From assembly GCF_021538675.1 (NCBI RefSeq), contig NZ_JAJUKH010000001.1:897363-961362 (forward strand): 64,000 bases of DNA, given 5' to 3'. Below the pieces are notes generated by a model that ran no database searches, had not been told where the DNA came from, and worked only from the letters and a program-made list of their open reading frames with translations. Origin of the DNA: Paenarthrobacter sp. AR 02. Its GTDB lineage: Bacteria; Actinomycetota; Actinomycetes; Actinomycetales; Micrococcaceae. Both the position numbers and the translations under genes were made by a program. Positions 18,198 to 26,784 of the stretch are shown piece after piece (positions within the stretch are counted from its first letter, which is position 1; every line of letters begins with the position of its first letter).

Positions 18198-20249
18198 ATG
18201 AACATGCAGAACACAGACAACACCACTGTTGAAGAGCTGATCAACCGTTCCAACCGCCTGGGTGCGGACAAGCGGAACACAAACTTCGCTGGCGGCAACA
18301 CGTCAGCGAAGGGCACCGAGAAGGACCCCGTTACCGGCCAGGACGTCCAGCTTCTCTGGGTCAAGGGCTCCGGCGGCGACCTCGGCACCTTGAAAGCCGA
18401 AAACCTCGCTGTGCTCCGGCTCGACCGGCTCCAGGCACTCAAGGATGTTTACCCCGGCGTCGAGCGTGAGGACGAAATGGTGGCCGCCTTCGATTACTGC
18501 CTCCACGGCAAGGGCGGCGCAGCGCCGTCGATCGATACCGCAATGCACGGGCTGGTGGACGCTGCCCACGTTGACCACCTGCACCCCGATTCCGGCATCG
18601 CCATTGCCGCGGCGGTGGATGGCGAAGCGCTGACGTCCAAGGTCTTCGGTGACAAGGTGGTTTGGGTTCCCTGGCGCCGGCCCGGGTTCCAGCTCGGCCT
18701 GGATATCGCCGCGATCAAGGAAGCCAACCCGCAGGCCATCGGCACCATCCTGGGCGGCCACGGCATCACCGCCTGGGGTGCCACATCCGAAGAGGCCGAA
18801 GCGAACTCGATGTGGATCATTGAGCAGGCCGAGAATTACATCAAAGCCAACGGCAAGTCCCAGCCTTTCGGTCCTGCCCTGCCCGGTTACGCCGCACTCC
18901 CCGAGGCGGAGCGGAAAGCAAAGGCAGCAGCCCTGGCCCCGGTCATCCGCGGCTTGGCCTCCACGGACAAACCGCAGCTGGGGCACTACAGCGATGACGC
19001 CGTCGTGCTTGACTTCCTCGCCGCCACCGGGCACCCACGCCTCGCCGCGCTGGGCACTTCCTGCCCGGACCATTTCCTGCGTACCAAGGTCAAGCCCCTG
19101 GTCCTGGACCTGCCGGCCGACGCCACCATCGAGGAATCAACCAACCGCCTCAAGGAACTCCACGCCGCCTACCGCGAGGACTACCAGGCGTACTACGACC
19201 GCCACGCCGACGAGAACAGTCCGGCCCTCCGTGGTGCGGACCCGGCCATCGTGCTGGTCCCGGGCGTGGGCATGTTCTCCTTCGGCAAGGACAAACAGAC
19301 CGCACGCGTGGCCGGCGAGTTCTACATCAACGCCATCAACGTGATGCGCGGTGCCGAGGCGATCTCCAGCTACGCCCCCATCGAGGAGTCCGAGAAGTTC
19401 CGCATCGAGTACTGGGCACTCGAAGAGGCCAAGCTCGCCCGCATGCCCAAGCCCAAGTCGCACGCCACCCGCATTGCACTGGTGACCGGCGCGGCGTCGG
19501 GCATCGGCAAAGCAATCGCCACCCGCTTGGCGTCCGACGGCGCGTGCGTGGTCATTGCCGACCTGAACCTGGAGAACGCCCAAAAGGTAGCCGAGGAATT
19601 GGGGGGTTCCGACGTCGCCATCGGCGTCCAGGCGGACGTGACCGACGAAGCCCAGATCGCAGCCGCGATCCAGGAGGCAGTGCTCGCGTTCGGCGGCCTG
19701 GACCTGGTGGTCAACAACGCCGGCCTGTCCATCTCCAAGCCGCTGCTGGAAACCACGGAGAAGGACTGGGACCTGCAGCACAACGTCATGGCCAAAGGCT
19801 CGTTCCTGGTGTCCAAGGCCGCGGCGAAGGTGATGATCGACCAGGGCCTGGGCGGAGACATCATCTACATCTCCTCCAAGAATTCCGTGTTCGCCGGCCC
19901 CAACAACATCGCCTACTCCGCCACCAAGGCAGACCAAGCCCACCAGGTCCGTCTGCTCGCCGCTGAGCTGGGCGATCACGGCATCCGCGTCAACGGCATC
20001 AACCCCGACGGCGTGGTCCGCGGCTCCGGGATCTTCGCCGGCGGCTGGGGTGCCAAGCGCGCAGCGGTGTATGGCGTGGACGAGCAGGAGCTGGGCAAGT
20101 ACTACGCCCAGCGCACGCTCCTCAAGCGCGAAGTCCTCCCGGAGCACGTAGCCAACGCCGCGTCCGTGCTCACCAGCAACGAGCTCTCCCACACCACCGG
20201 CCTGCATATTCCCGTGGACGCGGGCGTGGCAGCAGCGTTCCTCCGCTAG
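18198..20249 (+). CDS. rhaD: Bifunctional rhamnulose-1-phosphate aldolase / short-chain alcohol dehydrogenase
   Basis: A 683-residue fusion. Residues about 1-400 form a class II aldolase/adducin domain (ANFAGGNTSAKGTEKD, VDHLHPDSGIAIAAAVDG, GGHGITAWG). It cleaves L-rhamnulose 1-phosphate to dihydroxyacetone phosphate and L-lactaldehyde. Residues about 425-683 form a short-chain dehydrogenase with TGAASGIG, NNAG and YSATK (catalytic Tyr and Lys), expected to act on lactaldehyde. This two-domain architecture is known in actinobacteria and Bacillus. ATG 18198 or 18204 are both possible, with AAAGG just upstream. It lies 4 bases after rhaI. Confidence 0.94.
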   Translation: MNMQNTDNTTVEELINRSNRLGADKRNTNFAGGNTSAKGTEKDPVTGQDVQLLWVKGSGGDLGTLKAENLAVLRLDRLQALKDVYPGVEREDEMVAAFDYCLHGKGGAAPSIDTAMHGLVDAAHVDHLHPDSGIAIAAAVDGEALTSKVFGDKVVWVPWRRPGFQLGLDIAAIKEANPQAIGTILGGHGITAWGATSEEAEANSMWIIEQAENYIKANGKSQPFGPALPGYAALPEAERKAKAAALAPVIRGLASTDKPQLGHYSDDAVVLDFLAATGHPRLAALGTSCPDHFLRTKVKPLVLDLPADATIEESTNRLKELHAAYREDYQAYYDRHADENSPALRGADPAIVLVPGVGMFSFGKDKQTARVAGEFYINAINVMRGAEAISSYAPIEESEKFRIEYWALEEAKLARMPKPKSHATRIALVTGAASGIGKAIATRLASDGACVVIADLNLENAQKVAEELGGSDVAIGVQADVTDEAQIAAAIQEAVLAFGGLDLVVNNAGLSISKPLLETTEKDWDLQHNVMAKGSFLVSKAAAKVMIDQGLGGDIIYISSKNSVFAGPNNIAYSATKADQAHQVRLLAAELGDHGIRVNGINPDGVVRGSGIFAGGWGAKRAAVYGVDEQELGKYYAQRTLLKREVLPEHVANAASVLTSNELSHTTGLHIPVDAGVAAAFLR

Positions 20250-20275
20250 GACAGACAGTGACCAAAGGAACCACC

Positions 20276-21760
20276 GTGGACACCGCCCCGGCACACGCCG
20301 GGGCGGTGTCCTCTCCGCAAACAAACCAGGTTTTCGTAGCCATCGACATCGGCGCCTCGTCCGGCCGCGTCATGCTGGGCCGCGTCTCGCTGTCCACCGG
20401 TGTCTCTCTCGAGACCATCCACCGCTTCCCCAACGGCGTCATAGAGCTCGACGGCGGCCTTCACTGGGATTTCGATGCCCTTTTCGCGGAGGTACTGAAC
20501 GGCCTCGCTGCCGCCGCTTCCGTGGCTGCGGAACAAGGGGAGACAATCGCCAGCATCGGCATTGATACGTGGGCGGTGGATTACGGACTGGTCGATGAAG
20601 AAGGCAACCTCACCTCGGTGCCGTTCAGCTACCGGGATGAGCGCAGCCGCGCCGCCGTTGAGCGCGTGCACGCAGTGATCCCGCCCGAGAAGCTCTACGC
20701 CACCACCGGCTTGCAGTACTTGCAGTTCAACACCTTGTATCAACTAGCCACGGAAAAGGACGTGGATGGACTCCAGGCCCTCCTGATTCCGGACCTCATC
20801 GCTTTCCTGCTCACCGGCGAACGCCGAACCGAGGCCACCAACGCTTCCACCACCGGGCTTTTCGATGCCGCTGCGGGCCAGTGGGCGTTGGGGTTCCTCG
20901 ATGCGTTCGGCCTGCCCCGCGATATCTTCCCGCCCCTGATTCAGCCCGGCGAGACCATTGGTACCTTGCTGCCCGCCGTTGTTGAACGGACCGGCCTTTC
21001 CACCGGCACCAAGGTGGTGGCTGTTGGCTCCCACGACACCGCCTCCGCCGTGGCAGCAGTCCCCGCTGGCAGCGAGGACTTTGCCTACATCTCCTCCGGG
21101 ACGTGGTCCTTGGTGGGCGTGGAACTTTCCTCGCCCGTGCTCACTGAGGCTAGCCGCCAAGCCAACTTCACCAACGAGCGAGGAGTGGACGGCACCATCC
21201 GGTACCTGCGCAACGTCGGTGGCCTGTGGTTGTTGAGCGAATGCCAGCGTTCCTGGGCCGCACAAGGATTCAGCCAATCGCTCCCGGCACTGCTGGACTC
21301 AGCTGCGGCACTTCCCGAGGGCGGGCCGCAGATCAACGCCGATGATCCCGCCTTCACCGCACCGGACAACATGCCGGACCGTATCCGCGCAGCCGTGCGG
21401 CACAACGGCGACGTCCTTCCGGACTGTCCTGCCGCCGTCGTGCGTTGCATTATGGACAGCCTCGCGGCCGGTTACGCACGTACGCTGGCCGACGCCGAAC
21501 GGCTCACCGGCCGCGGCGTGGACGTGGTGCACATTGTGGGTGGCGGCTCGCAAAACCGGCTCCTGTGCCAACTGACGGCGAACGCCACTGCAAAGACTGT
21601 GATTGCCGGCCCAGTGGAAGCCACCGCGCTGGGCAACGTCCTGCTGCAGGCACGGGCCGGCGGCGTGGTGGAAGGCGACCTGGCCGAACTGAGGTCGCTG
21701 GTTGCTTCCGGGGTTGCGCTGGAAAAGTACCAGCCTGCGCTGATGAGCAACCCGGTCTAA
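20276..21760 (+). CDS. rhaB: Rhamnulokinase
   Basis: A 494-residue FGGY kinase phosphorylating L-rhamnulose at O1. N-terminal FVAIDIGASSGRVML, the rhamnulokinase-typical IGIDTWAVDYGLVDEEG, ATP-site AYISSGTWSLVGVEL and C-terminal VHIVGGGSQNRLLCQ are present. GTG 20276 is preferred because AAAGGA lies 7 bases upstream; GTG 20258 is a longer alternative. It is the fourth and last gene of the rhamnose operon; only 8 bases separate it from a convergent membrane-protein gene. Confidence 0.94.
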   Translation: MDTAPAHAGAVSSPQTNQVFVAIDIGASSGRVMLGRVSLSTGVSLETIHRFPNGVIELDGGLHWDFDALFAEVLNGLAAAASVAAEQGETIASIGIDTWAVDYGLVDEEGNLTSVPFSYRDERSRAAVERVHAVIPPEKLYATTGLQYLQFNTLYQLATEKDVDGLQALLIPDLIAFLLTGERRTEATNASTTGLFDAAAGQWALGFLDAFGLPRDIFPPLIQPGETIGTLLPAVVERTGLSTGTKVVAVGSHDTASAVAAVPAGSEDFAYISSGTWSLVGVELSSPVLTEASRQANFTNERGVDGTIRYLRNVGGLWLLSECQRSWAAQGFSQSLPALLDSAAALPEGGPQINADDPAFTAPDNMPDRIRAAVRHNGDVLPDCPAAVVRCIMDSLAAGYARTLADAERLTGRGVDVVHIVGGGSQNRLLCQLTANATAKTVIAGPVEATALGNVLLQARAGGVVEGDLAELRSLVASGVALEKYQPALMSNPV

Positions 21761-21768
21761 GTCGAACC

Positions 21769-22425
21769 TCAGAGTGGCCCGTACGCCGCACTTCCGCCGT
21801 GCGGGTCCCTCCACGTGGCCATGTCCGCCTCCACCGCCCGGCGGAGGTCAGGATCCACCAGCAACCTCTCCCGGAACGACTCACGCGCCCTGCCCATGAC
21901 TACGGAAGGTATGAGGATACCCACCACCAACAGGAGCACCATCATGAAGTAGACGCCCAACAGCGTGGCGAGTGATCCTCGTTCAAATGCCGAGGGAACC
22001 GCCAAAGCAAAACCAGCAGCCAGCAGCCCTGCCATGCCAAGGGTCGCCCACACGCCACCCTTGGCAGATCCCGGTCCGCGGTTAATGAGCAGCTTGTTGG
22101 TGTCCGGCAGTCTGCTGCGGACCTTCTTCCAGCCCCGCCAACCAAGCAGGCCCAGGGCAATTCCCGGCAGCCCCAAGGACAGTACCCACGTGGGGTTGCC
22201 GGTCAGCGTGGAAACAACGGCGCCGATAAGGAGCATCAAGGAGCCACCGCCAATCGCACCGCTCCAGGCCGCTGCCAAGGCACCCTGTGCATCGGCAAGT
22301 TGGCGCAGACGGGAAGGGGCTTGGGGAGGACTGACCTTGGCCAGATCGGCCGAGAGCCAATACTCCAGCGGCCTCCCCTGCGCGTAAGACTCCAGCACGC
22401 TTTGGGCCTTTCGATCGGGGGTCAC
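21769..22425 (-). CDS. Hypothetical membrane protein with four predicted membrane segments
   Basis: A 218-residue protein of unknown function. Polar residues 1-50 precede four hydrophobic stretches (about residues 55-80, 85-100, 128-150 and 155-180, the last LATLLGVYFMMVLLLVVGIL). A charged C-terminus with RESFRERLLVDPDLRRAVEADM follows. No family is recognised. The start is a GTG at 22425. It is convergent with rhaB and lies divergent from panD. Confidence 0.65.
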   Translation of the reverse strand: MTPDRKAQSVLESYAQGRPLEYWLSADLAKVSPPQAPSRLRQLADAQGALAAAWSGAIGGGSLMLLIGAVVSTLTGNPTWVLSLGLPGIALGLLGWRGWKKVRSRLPDTNKLLINRGPGSAKGGVWATLGMAGLLAAGFALAVPSAFERGSLATLLGVYFMMVLLLVVGILIPSVVMGRARESFRERLLVDPDLRRAVEADMATWRDPHGGSAAYGPL

Positions 22426-22527
22426 TTCACCGCAAAAGACGTTACCCCATGGGCGTCCTCCCCTAAGGCCCAGGAGTCTGGTACGTCACAGCGCCGGACG
22501 AGGGTGCCGCGCTAAACTTGTCGCATT

Positions 22528-22959
22528 ATGATCCGCACAATGTTCAAGTCCAAGATTCACCGCGCAACGGTGACCCACGCCGACCTCCACTACGTCGGTT
22601 CGGTCACTGTCGACCTGGACCTCCTGGACGCGGCGGACATCCTTCCCGGCGAGCTCGTCTCCATTGTGGACATCACCAACGGTGCCCGCCTGGAGACGTA
22701 CACCATCGCCGGCGAGCGCGGTTCCGGAGTGATCGGGATCAACGGTGCCGCCGCCCACCAGGTCCACGTAGGAGATCTGGTCATCCTCATCACCTACGCG
22801 CAGATGACTACCGAAGAGGCCAGGTCGTACCAGCCCAAGGTGGTCCACGTGGGCGAGGACAATCACATCCTCCAGTTGGGTAACGACCCCGCAGAAGCGC
22901 ACACGCCCGGGCTCATGCGCCCTCCGCACGCGCTGAACAACGCGGCGCACCTCAGCTAA
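22528..22959 (+). CDS. panD: Aspartate 1-decarboxylase
   Basis: A 143-residue pyruvoyl enzyme forming beta-alanine from L-aspartate for pantothenate and coenzyme A synthesis. The self-cleavage site HYVGSVTVD places the Gly24-Ser25 bond exactly as in the family, with Lys9 (SKIHRA) and Tyr/Thr residues in place. No ribosome site is visible; a -10-like TAAACT lies 10 bases before the ATG, so the leader is very short or absent. A strong 16-bp hairpin follows the gene. Other pan genes are not in the window. Confidence 0.95.
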   Translation: MIRTMFKSKIHRATVTHADLHYVGSVTVDLDLLDAADILPGELVSIVDITNGARLETYTIAGERGSGVIGINGAAAHQVHVGDLVILITYAQMTTEEARSYQPKVVHVGEDNHILQLGNDPAEAHTPGLMRPPHALNNAAHLS

Positions 22960-22970
22960 GCCTCAGCAGA

Positions 22971-23008
22971 GTTCGACGTCGGCACCTACCCGGGTGCCGA
23001 CGTCGAAC
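22971..23008 (+). terminator. Terminator after panD
   Basis: A perfect 16-bp stem (GTTCGACGTCGGCACC pairing with 22993-23008) has a 6-nt loop, 11 bases past the panD stop. No T-run follows. Confidence 0.6.
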
Positions 23009-23086
23009 GCGTTGTGGGCGTCCATATGACGGAACTCCCGGCAGAAAACGCTTACTCACCGGGTGGTTCTGGCTAGGCTGTAGTTC

Positions 23087-23122
23087 GTGACCCACCAAGC
23101 CCCCAGCCGCACGCTGCCATGA
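23087..23122 (+). CDS. Possible 11-codon leader peptide ahead of the AEC transporter
   Basis: A GTG start 7 bases after a -10-like TAGGCT (23074-23079) opens an 11-residue reading frame, MTHQAPSRTLP, whose TGA overlaps the ATG of the transporter gene. The transporter ATG has no ribosome site of its own. A leaderless leader peptide coupled to transporter translation is possible. The frame is too short for coding statistics. Confidence 0.3.
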   Translation: MTHQAPSRTLP

Positions 23123-24045
23123 TCGGCGTCCTGTCGGGGTTTTTTGTTGTCTGGGCCATCATCCTGGTGGGCATGTTCGTGGGACGCCGCAACATTCTGG
23201 GCGAGAACGCCCGGTCCGTCCTGAGTTCGCTGACCTTCTTCGTGGCGAGCCCTGCGCTGCTCTTTGAAACACTGAGCAAGGCCAAGCTGCACGACGTGTT
23301 CGCTGCACCGCTTCTGGTCACGGCCGTGGGCGCTGTCATCACGGGGCTGCTGTTCTTCCTGATCGTGAAGTTCTGGCTGAGGCGCTCAATGCCTGAAGCC
23401 CTCATGTCCTCCATGAGCGCGTCCTTGGCGAACTCAGCGAACCTGGGCATCCCCATCGCCGTTTTTGTCCTCGGCGATGCCAGCTATGTGGCTCCGCTGT
23501 TGATCTTCCAGTTGGCGTTCTTCACCCCGATGTACTTGATGGCACTGGATGCCAGCACCAGTTCGCACCGCACCACTCCCCTGCGCTTCGTGCTGATGAT
23601 CGTGAAGAACCCCATGATCGTGGGCTCGGCATTGGGTTTGCTGGTGGCAGGTACCGAATTCCAGGTGCCGGCGCTCATCCTGGAACCGATCCACCTGATT
23701 GGCGGCGCAGCGATTCCGGCCATGCTGATGGCGTTCGGCATGAGCCTCAACGGGTCTCGGCCCCTGCAAAAGGACGCCGGACGGCGGCTCGATACGTTAC
23801 TGGCCAGCGGGTTCAAGCTGATCGTGCATCCCCTGGTCGCGTACCTGTTTGCCCGCTTTGCCTTGGGAATGGACGGCCACGCATTGTTTGCCGTGGTGGT
23901 GACGTCCGCACTTCCCACAGCCCAGAACGTGTTCGTCGCAGCCAACCGCTACCAGGCCGGAATCACCGTGGCCAAGGACACCGTGCTCATCACCACGATC
24001 GTGGCCGTGCCCGCCATGATCGCCGTGGCGTTGCTGCTCGCCTAG
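23119..24045 (+). CDS. AEC (auxin efflux carrier) family transporter
   Basis: A 308-residue integral membrane protein of the AEC/Mem_trans family, with about ten predicted membrane segments in two halves. The N-terminus MIGVLSGFFVVWAIILVGMF and the mid segment NSANLGIPIAVFVLGD with conserved Asn/Gly/Pro are typical; the end has TSALPTAQNVFVAANRY. Members move organic acids such as malate, but the substrate here is unknown. It ends 6 bases from the convergent trehalose-phosphatase-like/GH15 gene. Confidence 0.87.
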   Translation: MIGVLSGFFVVWAIILVGMFVGRRNILGENARSVLSSLTFFVASPALLFETLSKAKLHDVFAAPLLVTAVGAVITGLLFFLIVKFWLRRSMPEALMSSMSASLANSANLGIPIAVFVLGDASYVAPLLIFQLAFFTPMYLMALDASTSSHRTTPLRFVLMIVKNPMIVGSALGLLVAGTEFQVPALILEPIHLIGGAAIPAMLMAFGMSLNGSRPLQKDAGRRLDTLLASGFKLIVHPLVAYLFARFALGMDGHALFAVVVTSALPTAQNVFVAANRYQAGITVAKDTVLITTIVAVPAMIAVALLLA

Positions 24046-24051
24046 CCGGTT

Positions 24052-26688
24052 TTACTCCACGTCCGCGCTTGCCAGGTAGTGGTCCAGGAGCTGTGCGCAC
24101 CGGATGAAGCCCAGGTGTGAGTACGCCTGCGGATGGTTGCCCAGGTGTGTTTCGGTGCCGGGGTCGTACTCTTCGGGCAACAGGCCCGTGGGACCGAACA
24201 GTGCCACCAACTGGTTGAACAGCTCCAGCGCATCATCCAGGCGCCCCACGGCCAAGTAGGCCTCGATCAGCCAGGTGGTGCAGATGTGGAAGCCGCCCTC
24301 CAAGCCCGGCAGGCCGTCGTCGTACCTGTACCGGAAGACCGTGGGTCCGACGCGCAGCTCCCGCTCCACGGCGGCGACCGTGTCCAGGAAACGCTGGTTC
24401 TGGACGTCGAGAAGGCCCGAAAGTCCCACGTGCAGGACAGCGGCATCCAGGTCAGGGCTGTCGTAGGCAACGGTGTATGACGCGGCCGAATCGTCCCAGC
24501 CCTCACGGAGGACTTCCGCACGGATGGTCCGTGCCTCAGGCGCCCAGTCAGGGTGGGGTTCGCGGCCGTGCAGCGCCGCAGTGCGGAGGGCCCGGTCCAA
24601 CGTCACCCAGCACATGACCTTCGTGTATACATGGTGCCTGGGCGCGCGGCGGGCCTCCCAAATACCGTGGTCGGGCTCGTGCCAGCGGGCCAGGACGGCG
24701 TGGGCCATTTGCTCCACGAGGAACCAATGGTCGTCGGGGAGGAAGCCCCTCCGCTCAGCGAGATCGTGGATGAGCTCCGCAATCGGGCCGAACACGTCCA
24801 ACTGGACCTGGTGGTCTGCCGCGTTGCCGATCCGCACGGGCCGGGAACCCGCGTATCCCGGCAAGCTCTCCACGATCGCCTCCGTTGACAGTGGAGCCCC
24901 CGTCACCGAGTAGAGCGGGTGCAACCATTCCGGCCCCGGCGCGCTCTCCAGGATCCGGCCCAGCCAGCTGAGGAACCCCTCAGCCTCCTCGGTTGAGCCC
25001 AGGCTGACCAAGGCGTTGACCGTCATGGAACCGTCCCGGAGCCAGCAATACCGGTAGTCCCAGTTCCGGGTGCCGCCGATCCCCTCGGGCAGCGATGTTG
25101 TGGGCGCGGCAAGGACAGCACCGGTGGGCTCGTGGACCAGCGACTTCAACACCAGCGCCGAGCGCCGCACCAGCGACGGCTTCATGGTGGGCAGCTGCAG
25201 CGTTTTGACCCACTCGCGCGTGACGAGCCCGACGGCGGCCCGCCGGTGGGGTTCTCCCGCCGGGTCCGCGGGTGGCGGCTCGGTGTCACCGCACCGCATG
25301 TTCAGCACCACGGGGCCGCTATTGAGGGGCACGTCGGCTGTTGCCGTTGCAAACCTGCCGTCGCTGGTGACTTGGAAAGCAACACCCGGGGCAGAGAGGA
25401 TGATGGGGTCCGAGGTGCCGATGATGTGGACGTCATCGCCGCGGATCTCCATGTCGAACGGCGCATTCGCGTAATCCGGCCGTGGCGCGAAGGTCACCCG
25501 TGCCGTGCCTGTTCCCGAAAGCACGCGAACCAGGCTGGTGATGCCTTCCTGTGCCGGTTCCAGATAGTCGGTCACTGTGACGTCGGCCCAGCGGGTTTCA
25601 ACAATCATGGTGTTATCTACGTAGCGCTGGGCCAGCACCGGCGAGGGTTTGACCGGCTCCACGCTGAAGTGGCCTGCTGGATCCCCGCCGAGGATGTGGG
25701 CAAACAATGATCCCGAGTCCGGCAGGGGGTGGCTCATCCAACAGACCTTCGCATCAGGGGTGAGCAAAGCGGTGGAGCTGCCGTTGCCGATCATAGAATG
25801 GCGTTCCAGCCCCACGGCGTCTTCCCCGAACAGCCAGGCGCGGCGCAGTTCGAACAATAAAGCCAGCACCTTCGCGAAGGCTTCCGGATCCGGGATGGTG
25901 TGTGCCGCCGTCGTATCTCCCGAACCGACATGCAAACCCAGGTCCGGTCCGCGCAGGGTCCCCAACGCTTTTTCGTCGCTCTCGGCGTCTCCTGCATAAA
26001 GTGCGGCGCTGACGCCCAGCCGTGCCCGGAGCTGCTCCAAGGCTTGCCCCTTGGCAGGCTCCTCGACAGTGAGGTCCAGGACTGTACCGTCCACAATGAA
26101 GTACAAACCAAATTCAATGGCGATCTTTTGCGAGGCGAAGACCACCCGGTCCACGACTTCCGGTGTCGCGGGCCGGGTGTGCACGGCTACGCCCACGGGC
26201 TTCCGGACCACGCTGATGCCCTTTTCGAACCCGACGGCTTCGGTCAACGCCGTGGCCACCTGTTGGAGCAGTTGTTCCGTGGCGAGGGACAGGGTGTAGG
26301 CGTAGCCCATGTCGAACTCCATGCCATGCGAACCCACCAAATGCACCTCTGCCGGCAGCCTTGATACTGCTGCCAGGTCCCTGAGTGAGCGGCCGGAAAT
26401 GATGGCGGTGTGCGTGTTCGGCAAAGCTGCGAGTGCCCGTAAAGCCACGGCTGCGCTGTCCAAAGGCAACGTTTCAGTGGACACGCCTTCAGCCGCGCAG
26501 AGAGTCCCGCCATAATTGCAGGCCACCAGCAGGCCCGGAACCCGGGCAAGGACCCGGAGTTCCGAGAACAGCTGCGGGGTGATGCCGTTGGGCGAGTCGG
26601 ACTGAAGGGCTGTCCGGAGCAGGCCGAGCGGAAGCGATTTCATCAGCCGGGCTGAATCGGCAACCGACTGGTTCAAGGGCGTAGGCAT
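24052..26688 (-). CDS. Trehalose-phosphatase-like / glycoside hydrolase family 15 fusion
   Basis: An 878-residue fusion. Residues about 45-285 are a HAD trehalose-6-phosphate phosphatase-like domain (ISGR at 97-100, HGMEF, GDAESDE at 233-239). The family nucleophile motif DxDGT reads Asn58-Tyr-Gly60-Gly-Thr, so both catalytic aspartates are gone and phosphatase activity is doubtful. Residues about 295-878 are a GH15 glucoamylase/trehalase-like domain: GGTRNWDYRYCWLRDGSM, GIWEARR with the acid Glu, YTKVMCWVTLDRAL and GLLPEEYDP with the base Glu839/840. GH15 homologues in actinobacteria hydrolyse trehalose or alpha-glucans. ATG 26688 has AAGGATT upstream; an in-frame ATG at 26745 has no ribosome site. 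Confidence 0.88.
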   Translation of the reverse strand: MPTPLNQSVADSARLMKSLPLGLLRTALQSDSPNGITPQLFSELRVLARVPGLLVACNYGGTLCAAEGVSTETLPLDSAAVALRALAALPNTHTAIISGRSLRDLAAVSRLPAEVHLVGSHGMEFDMGYAYTLSLATEQLLQQVATALTEAVGFEKGISVVRKPVGVAVHTRPATPEVVDRVVFASQKIAIEFGLYFIVDGTVLDLTVEEPAKGQALEQLRARLGVSAALYAGDAESDEKALGTLRGPDLGLHVGSGDTTAAHTIPDPEAFAKVLALLFELRRAWLFGEDAVGLERHSMIGNGSSTALLTPDAKVCWMSHPLPDSGSLFAHILGGDPAGHFSVEPVKPSPVLAQRYVDNTMIVETRWADVTVTDYLEPAQEGITSLVRVLSGTGTARVTFAPRPDYANAPFDMEIRGDDVHIIGTSDPIILSAPGVAFQVTSDGRFATATADVPLNSGPVVLNMRCGDTEPPPADPAGEPHRRAAVGLVTREWVKTLQLPTMKPSLVRRSALVLKSLVHEPTGAVLAAPTTSLPEGIGGTRNWDYRYCWLRDGSMTVNALVSLGSTEEAEGFLSWLGRILESAPGPEWLHPLYSVTGAPLSTEAIVESLPGYAGSRPVRIGNAADHQVQLDVFGPIAELIHDLAERRGFLPDDHWFLVEQMAHAVLARWHEPDHGIWEARRAPRHHVYTKVMCWVTLDRALRTAALHGREPHPDWAPEARTIRAEVLREGWDDSAASYTVAYDSPDLDAAVLHVGLSGLLDVQNQRFLDTVAAVERELRVGPTVFRYRYDDGLPGLEGGFHICTTWLIEAYLAVGRLDDALELFNQLVALFGPTGLLPEEYDPGTETHLGNHPQAYSHLGFIRCAQLLDHYLASADVE

Positions 26689-26784
26689 GGGGAATCCTTC
26701 CGAAGCGGATAGATCCAGTTTCCGCCCGTACGGTTTCGCCGTCATGCTTTATTCGTTGCAAATGCGTAAAACATTTGGAACTGC

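Noticed and set aside
19137..20324. 395-codon minus-strand frame over the rhaD fusion
   Set aside because: It is antisense to a bifunctional enzyme with clear catalytic motifs; no domain is seen.
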